From assembly GCA_023460795.1 (NCBI GenBank), contig JAEWPC010000081.1:1-64000 (forward strand): a DNA stretch of 64,000 nucleotides. The letters run 5' to 3'. The first letter of the stretch is position 1, and every line of letters starts with the position of its first letter. Position numbers and translations under genes: made by a program. Source of the DNA: Bacillota bacterium. Its GTDB lineage: Bacteria; Bacillota; Bacilli; Paenibacillales; Paenibacillaceae. This document shows, in pieces, positions 52,247 to 61,768 of the stretch. The notes under the pieces were generated by a model. That model saw only the letters and a program-made list of their open reading frames with translations, did not search any database and was not told the origin of the DNA.

Positions 52247-53593
52247 CTAATGAACGGATACGTCGCTGCTCTTGGTGACTCTAAGTTCCTCGCTTAATGC
52301 GTCTACGCTCTCCAGCGCCCGAGCGGCGATGGCATCGTTCTTCTCTCTCTTGCTTCTGACGCGATAGCCAAGAGGCGGGAACAGCCCGAAGTTCGCGTTC
52401 ATCGGTTGAAAATGTTTAAAGTCAGCCGTCGTAATATATTGAGCCATGCTGCCGAGCGTCGTGTGCTCCGGAAGCGTCAGCGGCTCCAAGCCTTTCGCCA
52501 GTCGCCCGGCGTTTAGCCCCGCAATCAATCCTGACGCTGCGGATTCCACGTAGCCTTCGACGCCCGTCATCTGACCGGCGAAGAACAACGTCTCGCGTCC
52601 GCGGAATTGATAAGTCGGCATCAGGAGCTTCGGCGAGTTGATGAACGTATTGCGATGCATGACGCCGTACCGGACGAATTCCGCATTCTCGAGACCCGGG
52701 ATCATCGAGAAGACGCGCTTCTGTTCGCCCCACTTCAAGTGCGTCTGGAAGCCGACGATGTTGTACAGCGTTCCGGCCGCGTTGTCTTGCCGAAGCTGGA
52801 TGACGGCGTGCGGCAGCTTTCCCGTGCGCGGGTCGACGAGACCTACCGGCTTCATCGGTCCGAACAGCACGGTCTGCTTGCCTCGCTTCGCCATCACTTC
52901 GATCGGCATGCAGCCCTCGAAGTACATTTCCTTCTCGAAGTCTTTGACCGCCGCTACTTCCGCCGTCGTAAGCGCCTCGTAGAACGCGTCGAACTCCGCT
53001 TCCGTCATCGGACAGTTCAAGTACGCCGCTTCACCTTTATCGTAGCGCGAAGCGAGATACACTTTATCCATATCGATCGAATCCTTCTCGACGATCGGCG
53101 CAGCCGCGTCGAAGAAGTAGAAATATTCTTCACCCATTAACTGCTTTATGCTCTCCGACAGCTCCGGAGAAGTAAGAGGACCCGTCGCGACGACGACGAT
53201 GCCGTCCTTCGGAATCTCCCTGATCTCTTCGTTGACGACCGTAATCAGAGGATGCTCCCGCAGCGTGCGCGTAACCTCGCCCGAGAAGCCGTCGCGGTCG
53301 ACGGCCAGCGCCCCCCCTGCCGGCACGGCATGCTTATCGGCGCTTGCCAGGATAAGAGAGTCGAGCCTTCTCATCTCTTCCTTCAATACGCCGACGGCGT
53401 TCGTCAGTCCGTTCGCTCTGAGGCTGTTGCTGCAGACGAGCTCCGCGAAGCCGTCCGTATGGTGCGCGGGCGTGCGCCGCACAAGACGCATTTCGTATAA
53501 AGTGACTGGAACTCCCATCTTAGCGATCTGCCAAGCGGCTTCGCTGCCGGCCAGACCGGCGCCGATGACCGTCACGGATTGAACCTCGCTCAC
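52247..53593 (-). CDS. trmFO: Folate-dependent tRNA (uracil-5-)-methyltransferase TrmFO
   Basis: FAD- and methylene-THF-dependent enzyme making m5U54 in tRNA. The 448-aa protein has the N-terminal FAD motif VTVIGAGLAGSEAAWQ, FAELVCSNSLRANG with a conserved cysteine, and MTGVEGYVESAASGLIAGLNA. GTG at 53593. It lies 41 nt after topA, as in Bacillus. Confidence 0.96.
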   Translation of the reverse strand: MSEVQSVTVIGAGLAGSEAAWQIAKMGVPVTLYEMRLVRRTPAHHTDGFAELVCSNSLRANGLTNAVGVLKEEMRRLDSLILASADKHAVPAGGALAVDRDGFSGEVTRTLREHPLITVVNEEIREIPKDGIVVVATGPLTSPELSESIKQLMGEEYFYFFDAAAPIVEKDSIDMDKVYLASRYDKGEAAYLNCPMTEAEFDAFYEALTTAEVAAVKDFEKEMYFEGCMPIEVMAKRGKQTVLFGPMKPVGLVDPRTGKLPHAVIQLRQDNAAGTLYNIVGFQTHLKWGEQKRVFSMIPGLENAEFVRYGVMHRNTFINSPKLLMPTYQFRGRETLFFAGQMTGVEGYVESAASGLIAGLNAGRLAKGLEPLTLPEHTTLGSMAQYITTADFKHFQPMNANFGLFPPLGYRVRSKREKNDAIAARALESVDALSEELRVTKSSDVSVH

Positions 53594-53633
53594 AACGTAA
53601 ACCTTCCTTCTGCTTCAATGCAATCCTTATTCC

Positions 53634-55745
53634 TTAATAATCGACATCCGCCTCGGCCGCTTCGTCAGACTCCACGGCTTCCTCCGAATGCGTGCAGACG
53701 GTGCAATGATATTTCGTCTCGCCCTTCGCGCGCTTCTCGACCATCATGCCGCTGCATTCCGGACACGGCTTGGCGATCGGCTTATCCCAGGAGACGAAGT
53801 CGCACTCGGGATACTTGTCGCAGCCGTAGAACATACGGCCCTTCTTGCTTCTGCGTTCGACGATATGGCCTTCCTTGCATTTCGGGCAGGTGACGCCGGT
53901 CGCCTTCACGATCGGCTTCGTGTTCCGGCAATCCGGGAACCCGGAGCATGCCAGGAACTTCCCGAACCGGCCCATCTTGTATACCATCGGACTGCCGCAT
54001 TTATCGCAAATTTCGTCCGACGGCTCATCGCGGATTTCGACTTCTTTCATTTCTTCCTCGGCGACGGCAAGCCGTTTCTCGAACGACTTGTAAAATTCGC
54101 CGATGACGTTGACCCATTCCTGCGTTCCTTCCTCGACGTGGTCGAGGTCGCCTTCCATATGCGCCGTAAATTCGGCGTCGAGAATTTCCGGGAAGAACTC
54201 CTCCATCAGCTGGACGACGAGCTCTCCCAGCTCCGTCGGCACGAATTTCTTCTCTTCGATGGCGACGTAATAACGCTTCTGAATCGTCTCCAGCGTCGGC
54301 GCGTACGTACTCGGACGGCCGATGCCCAGCTCCTCGAGCGCACGCACGAGACGCGCCTCCGTGTAACGCGGCGGCGGCTGCGTGAAGTGCTGCTTCGGAT
54401 CGATCTGCTGCGCCGCTACGCTCTCGCCCGTCGCAAGCGCCGGTAACAAGCGATCCTCGTCGTTCGTTTCGTCGTCGCTGCCCTCAACGTAAACCTTCGT
54501 GAAACCGGGAAACTTCATCTTCGACCCGTTAGCCCGGAACGTTACCCGTCCGTTCAATAGATCGACCGTCATCGTATCAAGGATCGCGGACGACATCTGG
54601 CTCGCGACGAACCGCTCCCAGACGAGCTTATAAAGCCGCAGCTGATCTCGAGACAAGAACGCCTTGACCGATTCCGGGTCGCGCAGGACGGACGTCGGGC
54701 GAATCGCCTCGTGAGCGTCCTGGGCATTTGCGTTCTTTTTCACATATACTCGCGGCGTCTCCGGATAGAACTTCTCTCCGTAGCGTTCGACGATGAAAGC
54801 TTTCGCTTCGTCTTGCGCGATGGGAGAGATCCGAGTCGAGTCGGTACGCATGTACGTGATTAGACCGACCGTGCCTTCTTTGCCGAGATCGACGCCCTCG
54901 TATAGCTGTTGGGCGATCTGCATCGTCTTGGACGCGCGGAAGTTCAGCTTGCGGGCCGCTTCCTGCTGAAGCGACGAAGTAATGAACGGAGGGGACGGAT
55001 TGCGCATCCGCTCCTTCTCTTTCACTTCTCCAACTTCGAACGGTTTACCGTTCAGCAGCGCGATGATTTCCTTCACTTCCGCTTCGCTGCGGAGCTCCTT
55101 CTTCTCGCCGCCGAGGGCATGGAACTTCGCCTCGAATCCGTTCTTCCCTTTCATCAGATGCGCGGTAATGCTCCAATATTCTTCGGGCACGAACGCCTTG
55201 ATTTCGTTCTCGCGGTCGTAGATGAGCTTCACCGCGACGGATTGGACGCGCCCCGCGCTCAGCCCCTTCTTAACCTTCTTCCACAACAAGGGGCTGATCT
55301 TATAGCCGACCAGACGATCGAGCACCCTTCTCGCTTGCTGGGCGTTAACGAGGTCCATATCGATCGGTCTCGGCGTCTTGAACGCGTCTTTGACCGCTTG
55401 CTTCGTTATTTCGTTAAATACGACGCGGCAAGCGTCCTTCTCGTCCAGCTCCAAGTAATGAGCAAGGTGCCAAGCGATCGCTTCCCCTTCGCGGTCCGGG
55501 TCAGCCGCCAGATACACTTTTTTCACCTTTTTGCTAGCGTCTCTTATTTCCTTCAGCACGTTGCCTTTGCCGCGGATCGTGATGTACTTCGGCAGGAAGT
55601 CGTTGTCGACTTCTACACCGATCTGACTCTTAGGTAAATCGCGAATGTGGCCCATGGACGCTTTAACGATAAATTTGCTTCCGAGATATTTACCGATCGT
55701 CTTGGCTTTCGCCGGGGATTCCACGATTACGAGTGAATCGGCCAC
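53634..55745 (-). CDS. topA: DNA topoisomerase I (type IA)
   Basis: Relaxes negative supercoils. The 703-aa protein has a Toprim domain (SLVIVESPAKAKTIGKYLG, then DPDREGEAIAWHL), the active-site tyrosine in GLITYMRTDSTRIS, and three C-terminal Cys4 zinc motifs (CDKCGSPM/CSGFPDC, CPKCKEGH/CDKYPEC, CPECSGMM/CTVC). GTG at 55745 has GGAGG 7 nt upstream and gives MADSLVIVES; the longer reading frame is rejected. It lies 57 nt after dprA. Confidence 0.96.
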   Translation of the reverse strand: MADSLVIVESPAKAKTIGKYLGSKFIVKASMGHIRDLPKSQIGVEVDNDFLPKYITIRGKGNVLKEIRDASKKVKKVYLAADPDREGEAIAWHLAHYLELDEKDACRVVFNEITKQAVKDAFKTPRPIDMDLVNAQQARRVLDRLVGYKISPLLWKKVKKGLSAGRVQSVAVKLIYDRENEIKAFVPEEYWSITAHLMKGKNGFEAKFHALGGEKKELRSEAEVKEIIALLNGKPFEVGEVKEKERMRNPSPPFITSSLQQEAARKLNFRASKTMQIAQQLYEGVDLGKEGTVGLITYMRTDSTRISPIAQDEAKAFIVERYGEKFYPETPRVYVKKNANAQDAHEAIRPTSVLRDPESVKAFLSRDQLRLYKLVWERFVASQMSSAILDTMTVDLLNGRVTFRANGSKMKFPGFTKVYVEGSDDETNDEDRLLPALATGESVAAQQIDPKQHFTQPPPRYTEARLVRALEELGIGRPSTYAPTLETIQKRYYVAIEEKKFVPTELGELVVQLMEEFFPEILDAEFTAHMEGDLDHVEEGTQEWVNVIGEFYKSFEKRLAVAEEEMKEVEIRDEPSDEICDKCGSPMVYKMGRFGKFLACSGFPDCRNTKPIVKATGVTCPKCKEGHIVERRSKKGRMFYGCDKYPECDFVSWDKPIAKPCPECSGMMVEKRAKGETKYHCTVCTHSEEAVESDEAAEADVDY

Positions 55746-55802
55746 GTCCATTCCTCCTCTCCTACGGTCGACGAGTCCCCCTCGGCGAGCCAATCGGCTG
55801 CT

Positions 55803-56996
55803 TCAGAGGACTTTATATATAGAACCGGGTTGCTGCTGTATTGTTCGTTTTATCAATAAAGATAGCAGAACCGATTGTAAAAGTCCAAACTGCATGCCAG
55901 ATTGTTCCGCCAGCACGTCAATGGAACGGGGCTGATCCACTATCAAATCGTAGATCGTTTGCTCGTCTTTCGACAGAATCCGAGTCTTCGAATCCGCCTC
56001 CGTTTCTCTAATGGAAACGCGGGATTTCCGGTTTTCCTTGGGCAACCGATGCTTATAGGCTTGGAAAATATCGCTCTCGTCAAGCACGGGTTCCGCTCCC
56101 TTCCGAAAGTATTCGAGCGCCCCCGAACTGCGAGGCGAGCTGATCGGCCCGGGCACGACGAATACGTCCCGGTCATAGTCGATCGCGAGATCGGCCGTAA
56201 TGAGGGCGCCGCTCCGCCTTGCCGCTTCCACGACGATTACCCCCATGGATAGTCCGGCAATGATCCGGTTGCGCATCGGGAATTTCGCCGGATGGATCAC
56301 GGCATCGGGCGGCGTCTCCGACAAGACAAGGCCTTCCTTGACGATCTGATCGTACAGGAGCTGGTTTTCCGGCGGGTAACAGACGTCTACGGGCGTAGCC
56401 AACACGGCTATCGTGCCGCATTCGCCGCGCAGAGCTCCTCTGTGCGCCCAGGAGTCGATGCCTCTGGCCAGTCCGCTGACGACCGTGAGGCGCCGCGCGC
56501 AGCCGGCAGCGAGGTCCTCCGCGATCTTACGTCCGTACGCCGTCGCTTGGCGGGTTCCGACGATGGCCACCGCCGACTTATGGGCGAGCTCCCAATTCCC
56601 TCTATAATAGAGTATCCAAGGAGGGTCGGCGATTTCCCTTAGCAAAGGCGGATAGCGTTCGTCCAAGAACGTCATAATTCCGATTCCTCGTTCGCGGCAC
56701 CTTCTGACGCGGCGCTGATGCGCTACAGGCACAATGCTGGCGATGGCTGCCTCGCACTGCGGCTGCGTAAGCCCCATCTCTCTCCAATCCCGCTCCCGGA
56801 ACGATCCGACGTCGCTCCGCAAGCGCTGCGGATGGTTGATCCCGTACTGCACGATCGTGCAAATCGCGAGATCTCCCACTCCTTCGGCTTCATGCAGCGC
56901 CAGTAGAAGCTCTCTCGTAATTCCCGACTTTCGGACGTCTTCGAGCGATAATTTTGGCCGATTCTTTCTCGCTTTCCAAGGATGAGCGTGTCCCAT
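55803..56996 (-). CDS. dprA: DNA-processing protein DprA
   Basis: Binds incoming single-stranded DNA and loads RecA during transformation. The 397-aa protein has an N-terminal SAM-like part (about 20-80), the Rossmann core (AVAIVGTRQATAYGRKIAEDLA, VVSGLARGIDSWAHRGAL, PMRNRIIAGLSMGVIVVEA, SGALITADLAID) and a C-terminal winged-helix domain (about 335-395). ATG at 56996. With comM nearby it is a second competence-linked gene, though dprA is also found in non-competent species. Confidence 0.95.
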   Translation of the reverse strand: MGHAHPWKARKNRPKLSLEDVRKSGITRELLLALHEAEGVGDLAICTIVQYGINHPQRLRSDVGSFRERDWREMGLTQPQCEAAIASIVPVAHQRRVRRCRERGIGIMTFLDERYPPLLREIADPPWILYYRGNWELAHKSAVAIVGTRQATAYGRKIAEDLAAGCARRLTVVSGLARGIDSWAHRGALRGECGTIAVLATPVDVCYPPENQLLYDQIVKEGLVLSETPPDAVIHPAKFPMRNRIIAGLSMGVIVVEAARRSGALITADLAIDYDRDVFVVPGPISSPRSSGALEYFRKGAEPVLDESDIFQAYKHRLPKENRKSRVSIRETEADSKTRILSKDEQTIYDLIVDQPRSIDVLAEQSGMQFGLLQSVLLSLLIKRTIQQQPGSIYKVL

Positions 56997-57031
56997 CGTC
57001 TCTCCCGACCTTTCTTCCCGAATGATACGAC

Positions 57032-57071
57032 AAAAAGCCCTCCACTCCCTCGAACCGAGGGGGCGGAAGGC
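57032..57071 (-). terminator. Intrinsic terminator after sucCD
   Basis: Minus-strand GCCTTCCGCCCCCTCG (57056-57071) pairs with CGAGGGAGTGGAGGGC (57037-57052) around GTT, followed by TTTTT (57032-57036). It lies about 50 nt after the sucD stop and separates sucCD from dprA. Confidence 0.8.
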
Positions 57072-57121
57072 TGCCTGCCTTGCCGTTAAGCGTTTGTGTT
57101 TATCGTGCCGTAACTATATCA

Positions 57122-58048
57122 TTAACCTTTGCATTTTTCCAGCAGGCCTTTGTCCTCGAGGACGGCGACAAGCGTCGAGCCCATGTCGGAAGGCGTCGGA
57201 GCGACGCGGACGCCGCAAGCTTCGAGCGTTGCGATCTTCTCCGCAGCCGTACCTTTGCCGCCGGAGATGATCGCGCCGGCGTGTCCCATCCGCTTGCCGG
57301 CAGGAGCCGTAGCACCGCCGATGAAGCCTACGACAGGCTTCGTCATGTTCGCTTTGATCCACTCGGCAGCTTCTTCTTCAGCCGTGCCGCCGATTTCGCC
57401 GATCATGATGACCGCGTACGTATCCGGGTCTTCATTGAACAGCTTCAGGATGTCGATGAATTCCGAGCCCTTGACCGGGTCGCCGCCGATACCCACAGCC
57501 GAAGATTGGCCGATGCCGCGGGTCGTCAATTGATGCACCGCTTCGTACGTCAGCGTACCGGAACGGGACACGACGCCTACATGGCCTTTCTTGTGGATGT
57601 AACCCGGCATGATGCCGATTTTGATCTCTCCCGGCGTAATGACGCCCGGGCAGTTCGGTCCGATCAGGCGCGTTTTCTTGCCTTCCATATAGCGCATAAC
57701 CTTAACCATGTCCAGCACCGGAATGCCTTCCGTGATGCAGATGACAAGGTCGAGCTCCGCGTCTACGGCTTCCATGATGGAGTCGGCCGCGAACGGAGGC
57801 GCCACGTAAATAACGGATGCGGTAGCGCCGGTAGCGGCAACCGCTTCTTTCACCGAATTGAAGATCGGCAGCGTGACTTTCGTGCCGTTCTCCAAATTGA
57901 AATCGATCGTTTGGCCGCCTTTGCCCGGCGTTACTCCGCCGACCATCTGCGTGCCGTATTCCAAAGCACCTTTGGCATGGAACGCTCCCGTCGCGCCCGT
58001 GATGCCCTGGGTGATCACCTTGGTGTTCTTATCGATCAGAATACTCAT
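57122..58048 (-). CDS. sucD: Succinate-CoA ligase alpha subunit
   Basis: CoA-binding subunit of the TCA-cycle succinyl-CoA synthetase. The 308-aa protein has the N-terminal CoA site (KVITQGITGATGAFHAKGAL), PNCPGVITPGE and the phosphorylated histidine near the end of GHVGVVSRSGTLTYEAV. ATG at 58048. It follows sucC by 31 nt. Confidence 0.96.
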   Translation of the reverse strand: MSILIDKNTKVITQGITGATGAFHAKGALEYGTQMVGGVTPGKGGQTIDFNLENGTKVTLPIFNSVKEAVAATGATASVIYVAPPFAADSIMEAVDAELDLVICITEGIPVLDMVKVMRYMEGKKTRLIGPNCPGVITPGEIKIGIMPGYIHKKGHVGVVSRSGTLTYEAVHQLTTRGIGQSSAVGIGGDPVKGSEFIDILKLFNEDPDTYAVIMIGEIGGTAEEEAAEWIKANMTKPVVGFIGGATAPAGKRMGHAGAIISGGKGTAAEKIATLEACGVRVAPTPSDMGSTLVAVLEDKGLLEKCKG

Positions 58049-58079
58049 GATTTATACACTCCCCGGTAGGTTCCCTAGA

Positions 58080-59240
58080 TTACTTCACTAGCGCGACGAT
58101 TTTCTGAGCTCCGTCGGACATCGAATCGGCCGCGACGATGTTCAGGCCGGACGCGTTCAGGATCTCTTTGCCTTTGGCTACGTTCGTGCCTTCGAGACGT
58201 ACGACGAGAGGACGGTCCAGACCGAGCTCGCGAGCCGCCGCGACGACGCCTTCGGCGATAATGTCGCACTTCATGATGCCGCCGAAAATATTAACGAAAA
58301 TCCCTTTGACGTTCGCGTCGGAAAGGATGATTTTGAACGCTTCGGTAACTTTCTCCTTCGTTGCGCCGCCGCCGACGTCAAGGAAGTTGGCAGGCGAGCC
58401 GCCGAAATATTTAATAATGTCCATCGTTGCCATCGCGAGGCCGGCGCCGTTAACCATACAGCCGATATTGCCTTCGAGGGCGATGTAGCTGAGGTCGAAT
58501 TTGGACGCTTGGATTTCTTTCGGATCTTCCTCGTCCAAGTCGCGAAGCTCAAGGATGTCCTTGTGACGGAACAGCGCGTTGGAATCGAAGTTCAGCTTCG
58601 CGTCGAGCGCCATGACGTTGCCGTCGCCCGTAACGACGAGCGGGTTGATCTCGGCGATCGAGCAGTCTTTGTCCTCGAACGCTTTATAGAGCGCGAGCAT
58701 GAATCCGACCGCTTTGTTAACGAGCGGACCAGGAATTTTAATATCGTTCGCGAGCGCGCGCGCTTGGAACGGAAGCAAGCCGACTGCAGGGTCTACGACG
58801 ACTTTGATGATCTTCTCCGGGGAGTGAGCGGCGACTTCCTCGATGTCCATGCCGCCTTCCTCGGAGCCCATCATGACGACGCGGCCTGTAGCCCGGTCGA
58901 CGACGACGCCGATGTAGTATTCCTTCTTGATGTCGCAGCCTTCTTCGATGAGCAGGCGTTTCACTTCTTTGCCTTCAGGACCCGTCTGGTGCGTAACGAG
59001 CACTTTGCCGAGCAGCTCTTTCGCATAATTCGCGACGTCGTCGAGACTTTTCGCGATCTTGACGCCGCCCGCTTTACCGCGGCCGCCGGCATGGATTTGA
59101 GCTTTAACGACTTGAACCGGACCGCCTAGTTCTTTAGCCGCAGCGACCGCTTCTTCGACGGTAAACGCCACTTTGCCGCGCGGTACGGCGACGCCGTATT
59201 GACGCAGTACTTCTTTGCCTTGATACTCATGAATGTTCAT
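58080..59240 (-). CDS. sucC: ADP-forming succinate-CoA ligase beta subunit
   Basis: ATP-grasp subunit of succinyl-CoA synthetase. The 386-aa protein starts MNIHEYQGKEVLRQYGVAVP and shows AGGRGKAGGVK, EINPLVVTGDGNVMALDAKL and GLAMATMDIIKYFGG. ATG at 59240 gives the family length; the longer ORF to 59345 reads through the promoter region. Candidate promoters lie about 110 bp upstream. Confidence 0.96.
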   Translation of the reverse strand: MNIHEYQGKEVLRQYGVAVPRGKVAFTVEEAVAAAKELGGPVQVVKAQIHAGGRGKAGGVKIAKSLDDVANYAKELLGKVLVTHQTGPEGKEVKRLLIEEGCDIKKEYYIGVVVDRATGRVVMMGSEEGGMDIEEVAAHSPEKIIKVVVDPAVGLLPFQARALANDIKIPGPLVNKAVGFMLALYKAFEDKDCSIAEINPLVVTGDGNVMALDAKLNFDSNALFRHKDILELRDLDEEDPKEIQASKFDLSYIALEGNIGCMVNGAGLAMATMDIIKYFGGSPANFLDVGGGATKEKVTEAFKIILSDANVKGIFVNIFGGIMKCDIIAEGVVAAARELGLDRPLVVRLEGTNVAKGKEILNASGLNIVAADSMSDGAQKIVALVK

Positions 59241-59348
59241 GATCCAAGCATCCTCCCGTTTTGCGTTCAATATATCTGTGATTCGTTTTGCAGTATGTAA
59301 CAAAACCTCCACCATTGTAACACTAAATGTTTTATCGTTCCTCACTTT

Positions 59349-59377
59349 TTCATATCTTTTTTAGTCTAATTTGGCAA
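59349..59377 (-). promoter_or_regulatory. Candidate sigma-A promoter for sucCD
   Basis: Minus-strand TTGCCA (59372-59377) and TATGAA (59349-59354) with a 17-bp spacer. A second -10-like TACAAT nearer the gene lacks a good -35. The 303-bp gap 59241-59543 holds this, the promoter of the plus-strand gene, and no gene. Confidence 0.4.
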
Positions 59378-59496
59378 TGGTTTAATCTCATAGTTAGATC
59401 GAAAGTGGCTTAACAGATCTAGGATGTTCGTTAATCGGAAAAATCATGCTAAAGCGACCTCGGCGAGAATAAAAATGATACAACTAGAGCCTGACA

Positions 59497-59505
59497 TGCT
59501 AGAAT
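59497..59505 (+). promoter_or_regulatory. Extended -10 for the small lipoprotein gene
   Basis: TGCTAGAAT carries the TGn extension and a -10 hexamer TAGAAT about 35 bp before the start codon. No good -35 is visible. Confidence 0.35.
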
Positions 59506-59543
59506 ATGGATGTAGCAAACGTTGCTGAGGACGGTGACGGAAC

Positions 59544-59837
59544 TTGAAGTTTAAACATTTGTTGCTCATTTTCATGCTGATCGTAATCATGGTATCGCTA
59601 ACGGGCTGCGCGCCGGGTGACGGAACGAATACCGCCGATCATCCCGCGGGTTTTTTCTGGGGAATATGGCATGGCTGGATTGCTCCGATTTCGCTCATCG
59701 TCTGCATTTTCAATCCCGATATTAGAGTATACGAATCGAATAATACGGGTTGGTGGTATGACCTTGGGTTCTACATCGCCATCGTCAGCGGTTTCGGAGG
59801 TATATCGTTCTCTCGCCGCAAAAGTAAACATTCTTAG
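59544..59837 (+). CDS. Small predicted lipoprotein of unknown function
   Basis: 97 aa with a lipoprotein signal peptide (hydrophobic 5-18, lipobox SLTGC). After the cysteine come TADHPAGFFWGIWHGWIAPISLI, in which PAGFFWGIWHGWIAP is the most distinctive stretch, a second hydrophobic segment, VYESNNTGWWYDLGFYIAIVSGFGGI and a basic end. It resembles a widespread short family of unknown role. TTG start at 59544 has only a weak GGTG site. It is one of two plus-strand genes and ends at a hairpin shared with the ABC operon. Confidence 0.75.
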   Translation: MKFKHLLLIFMLIVIMVSLTGCAPGDGTNTADHPAGFFWGIWHGWIAPISLIVCIFNPDIRVYESNNTGWWYDLGFYIAIVSGFGGISFSRRKSKHS

Positions 59838-59865
59838 CGTTATACGCGATATGGAAACGAAATGA

Positions 59866-59906
59866 AGCACCTTCCCGACGTCTGGACGCGCGGAAGAAGG
59901 TGCTTT
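59866..59906. terminator. Bidirectional hairpin between the lipoprotein gene and the ABC operon
   Basis: AAGCACCTTC (59866-59875) pairs with GAAGGTGCTT (59897-59906). The plus strand continues TTTAAGTTTG and the minus strand CATTTCG, so it serves the plus-strand gene better. A near copy lies at 63272-63314. Confidence 0.65.
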
Positions 59907-59932
59907 AAGTTTGTCTAATGGTTATTACCCGA

Positions 59933-60772
59933 TCAACCTTTCACGCCGCCGGCAGTTAAGCCTTCGATAATCTGTTTCTGCAGGACGGCATAAATCACCA
60001 TGACCGGCACGACGCTGTAGACGATTCCCGCCGACATTTGCGCGTAATTCGTATTATAGGTATCTCGGAAACCGACCATTCCGACGGGCAGCGTGCGCAG
60101 TTCATCCGTGGAGATGAAGAAGTTCGCGAGCAGGAATTCGTTCCAGTTCCCGATAAAGTTGAGGATGAATACCGTCACCAGCGCCGGGATCGTCAGGGGG
60201 AAAATGATTCTTAGGAATACGCCCTTCGCCGTCAGCCCATCCATGACCGCGGCTTCCTCAAGCTCTCCCGGAATCGAGCGCATGAATGCCGACAAGATGA
60301 TGACGTTCAGCGGGATCGCCCCGGCGGTATAAGGAATGATTAGCGCCAGATGGGTGTCTAGGATCTCGGCGTCCATTAACATAATAAAGATAGGCAGCAA
60401 TAATGCGTTGCCGGGAATGAGCATGCCGATCAAGATGAACTGGTACATCCCTTTGCTCAATTTTCCATATCTCATCCTTGTAATCGCGAAAGAGGCCATG
60501 GCCGCGAAAATAATCGTAGCGACTGAACACAGGGTTGCGATGTACAAGCTGTTCATAAAGTAAACGTTGATGCTCGCGTTTACCCATGCCTCGTGAAAGT
60601 TCTCGAAATGAAACGAAGAAGGAAAGCCGAACGGGTTGCTCGCTATTGCCTGGTTATCCGACTTTACCGAGGAAAAGACGACGAACACGAACGGATACAG
60701 GATCACGACCACGTAAGCTAGCAGGACAATATGACTCATACTCTTTTTAAGTGATCTGAAGGATATCGTCAT
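59933..60772 (-). CDS. Carbohydrate ABC transporter permease, MalG/UgpE type
   Basis: 279 aa, six membrane segments expected. The cytoplasmic EAA loop is seen as LEEAAVMDGLTAKGVFLRI followed by FPLTIPALVTVF, and the C-terminus ends GLTAGGVKG as in MalG-type subunits. It overlaps the other permease gene by 4 nt (ATGA). Sugar import is the likely role; the substrate cannot be told. No ATPase gene is in this operon, so a shared MsmX-like ATPase would be required. Confidence 0.9.
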   Translation of the reverse strand: MTISFRSLKKSMSHIVLLAYVVVILYPFVFVVFSSVKSDNQAIASNPFGFPSSFHFENFHEAWVNASINVYFMNSLYIATLCSVATIIFAAMASFAITRMRYGKLSKGMYQFILIGMLIPGNALLLPIFIMLMDAEILDTHLALIIPYTAGAIPLNVIILSAFMRSIPGELEEAAVMDGLTAKGVFLRIIFPLTIPALVTVFILNFIGNWNEFLLANFFISTDELRTLPVGMVGFRDTYNTNYAQMSAGIVYSVVPVMVIYAVLQKQIIEGLTAGGVKG

Positions 60773-61653
60773 GAGTATTCGACCCTTTCCATTCTTCTAA
60801 CGACGAGCCATTGATACAGCGCGGTTAGAATCAACGTAAACACGAAAATCAGTACCGCGATGGCGTTGCCGTAACCGTATTTGATGTTCGTCATCCCGTA
60901 TTTGATCATATAGGTCGCCATGACGTCCGTCGCGCCGCCCGGGCCGCCTCTCGTCATAATGATGACGATATCGGCCGCTTTCATCGCGCCTGCGATCGAG
61001 AGCATGATGACGACGGAGATGATCGGCATGATCAGCGGAACCGTGATCCTCGTCGCGCGCATGAAACCGCTGGCTCCGTCGACGATGGCCGCCTCGTTGA
61101 TTTCCTTCGGAATGGCCAAGATCGCGGCAAGCACCATGACGATGTAGAACCCCGTCCATTGCCAGGCATTAGTTATGAGAATCGAGAACATCGCCCAGTT
61201 CGAGTCGGACAGCCACATGACGGGCTGAAGTCCAAGCTTCGTCAAGATAAGGTTCAACAAACCGATATCCGGTTCGTAGATGAAGCTCCACAGAATGCCG
61301 ATTACCGCGGTGGACATGACCGCAGGGACGAACACGGCCGTTTTGTACAGTCCTTTGAGCTTGCGAACGTTGCTGATCAGAACCGAGAACAAGACGATAA
61401 TCGGAACCTGCACGAATACCGAGAACAGAATGAAATAGCCGTTATTAAGGACGGAGTACCACATCTTCGAGTCCGTAAACGCGTCCTTGAAGTTCGTCAA
61501 GCCGTTGAATTCCGCCGCTTCGATGCCGTTCCAGTCCGTAAAGCCTTTGAGGAACGCGGAAATCATCGGGTAAATGAAGAACAGGATATAGAGCACAAGG
61601 ACGGGGAGCAGGAACAACGCGTACGTCCACGGGGTTCTAAGCGCTTTATTCAT
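60769..61653 (-). CDS. Carbohydrate ABC transporter permease, MalF/UgpA type
   Basis: 294 aa, six membrane segments. The EAA loop is INEAAIVDGASGFMRATRI with the following VPLIMPIISVVI. ATG at 61653 follows AGAGGTAACG; the longer frame to 61698 is not supported. It is the first permease gene after the binding-protein gene, with a hairpin between them that may lower permease expression relative to the binding protein. Confidence 0.9.
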   Translation of the reverse strand: MNKALRTPWTYALFLLPVLVLYILFFIYPMISAFLKGFTDWNGIEAAEFNGLTNFKDAFTDSKMWYSVLNNGYFILFSVFVQVPIIVLFSVLISNVRKLKGLYKTAVFVPAVMSTAVIGILWSFIYEPDIGLLNLILTKLGLQPVMWLSDSNWAMFSILITNAWQWTGFYIVMVLAAILAIPKEINEAAIVDGASGFMRATRITVPLIMPIISVVIMLSIAGAMKAADIVIIMTRGGPGGATDVMATYMIKYGMTNIKYGYGNAIAVLIFVFTLILTALYQWLVVRRMERVEYS

Positions 61654-61713
61654 CGTTACCTCTACCTCCGGGATGTTAAGACGTCTGCAGGGTGTCACGG
61701 GTTGTATTGCAAA

Positions 61714-61743
61714 AGTACCACCCGCTCAGGAGCGGGCGGTACT
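61714..61743 (-). terminator. Intercistronic hairpin between binding protein and permease genes
   Basis: Minus-strand AGTACCGCCCGCT (61731-61743) pairs with AGCGGGTGGTACT (61714-61726), with one G-U, around a 4-nt loop and then TTTTGC. It is short of a full T-run and sits 26 nt after the binding-protein stop, so it is probably a partial terminator or RNA-end stabiliser. Confidence 0.6.
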
Positions 61744-61768
61744 CTTGATCGTTCCGGACGGTTTGCGC

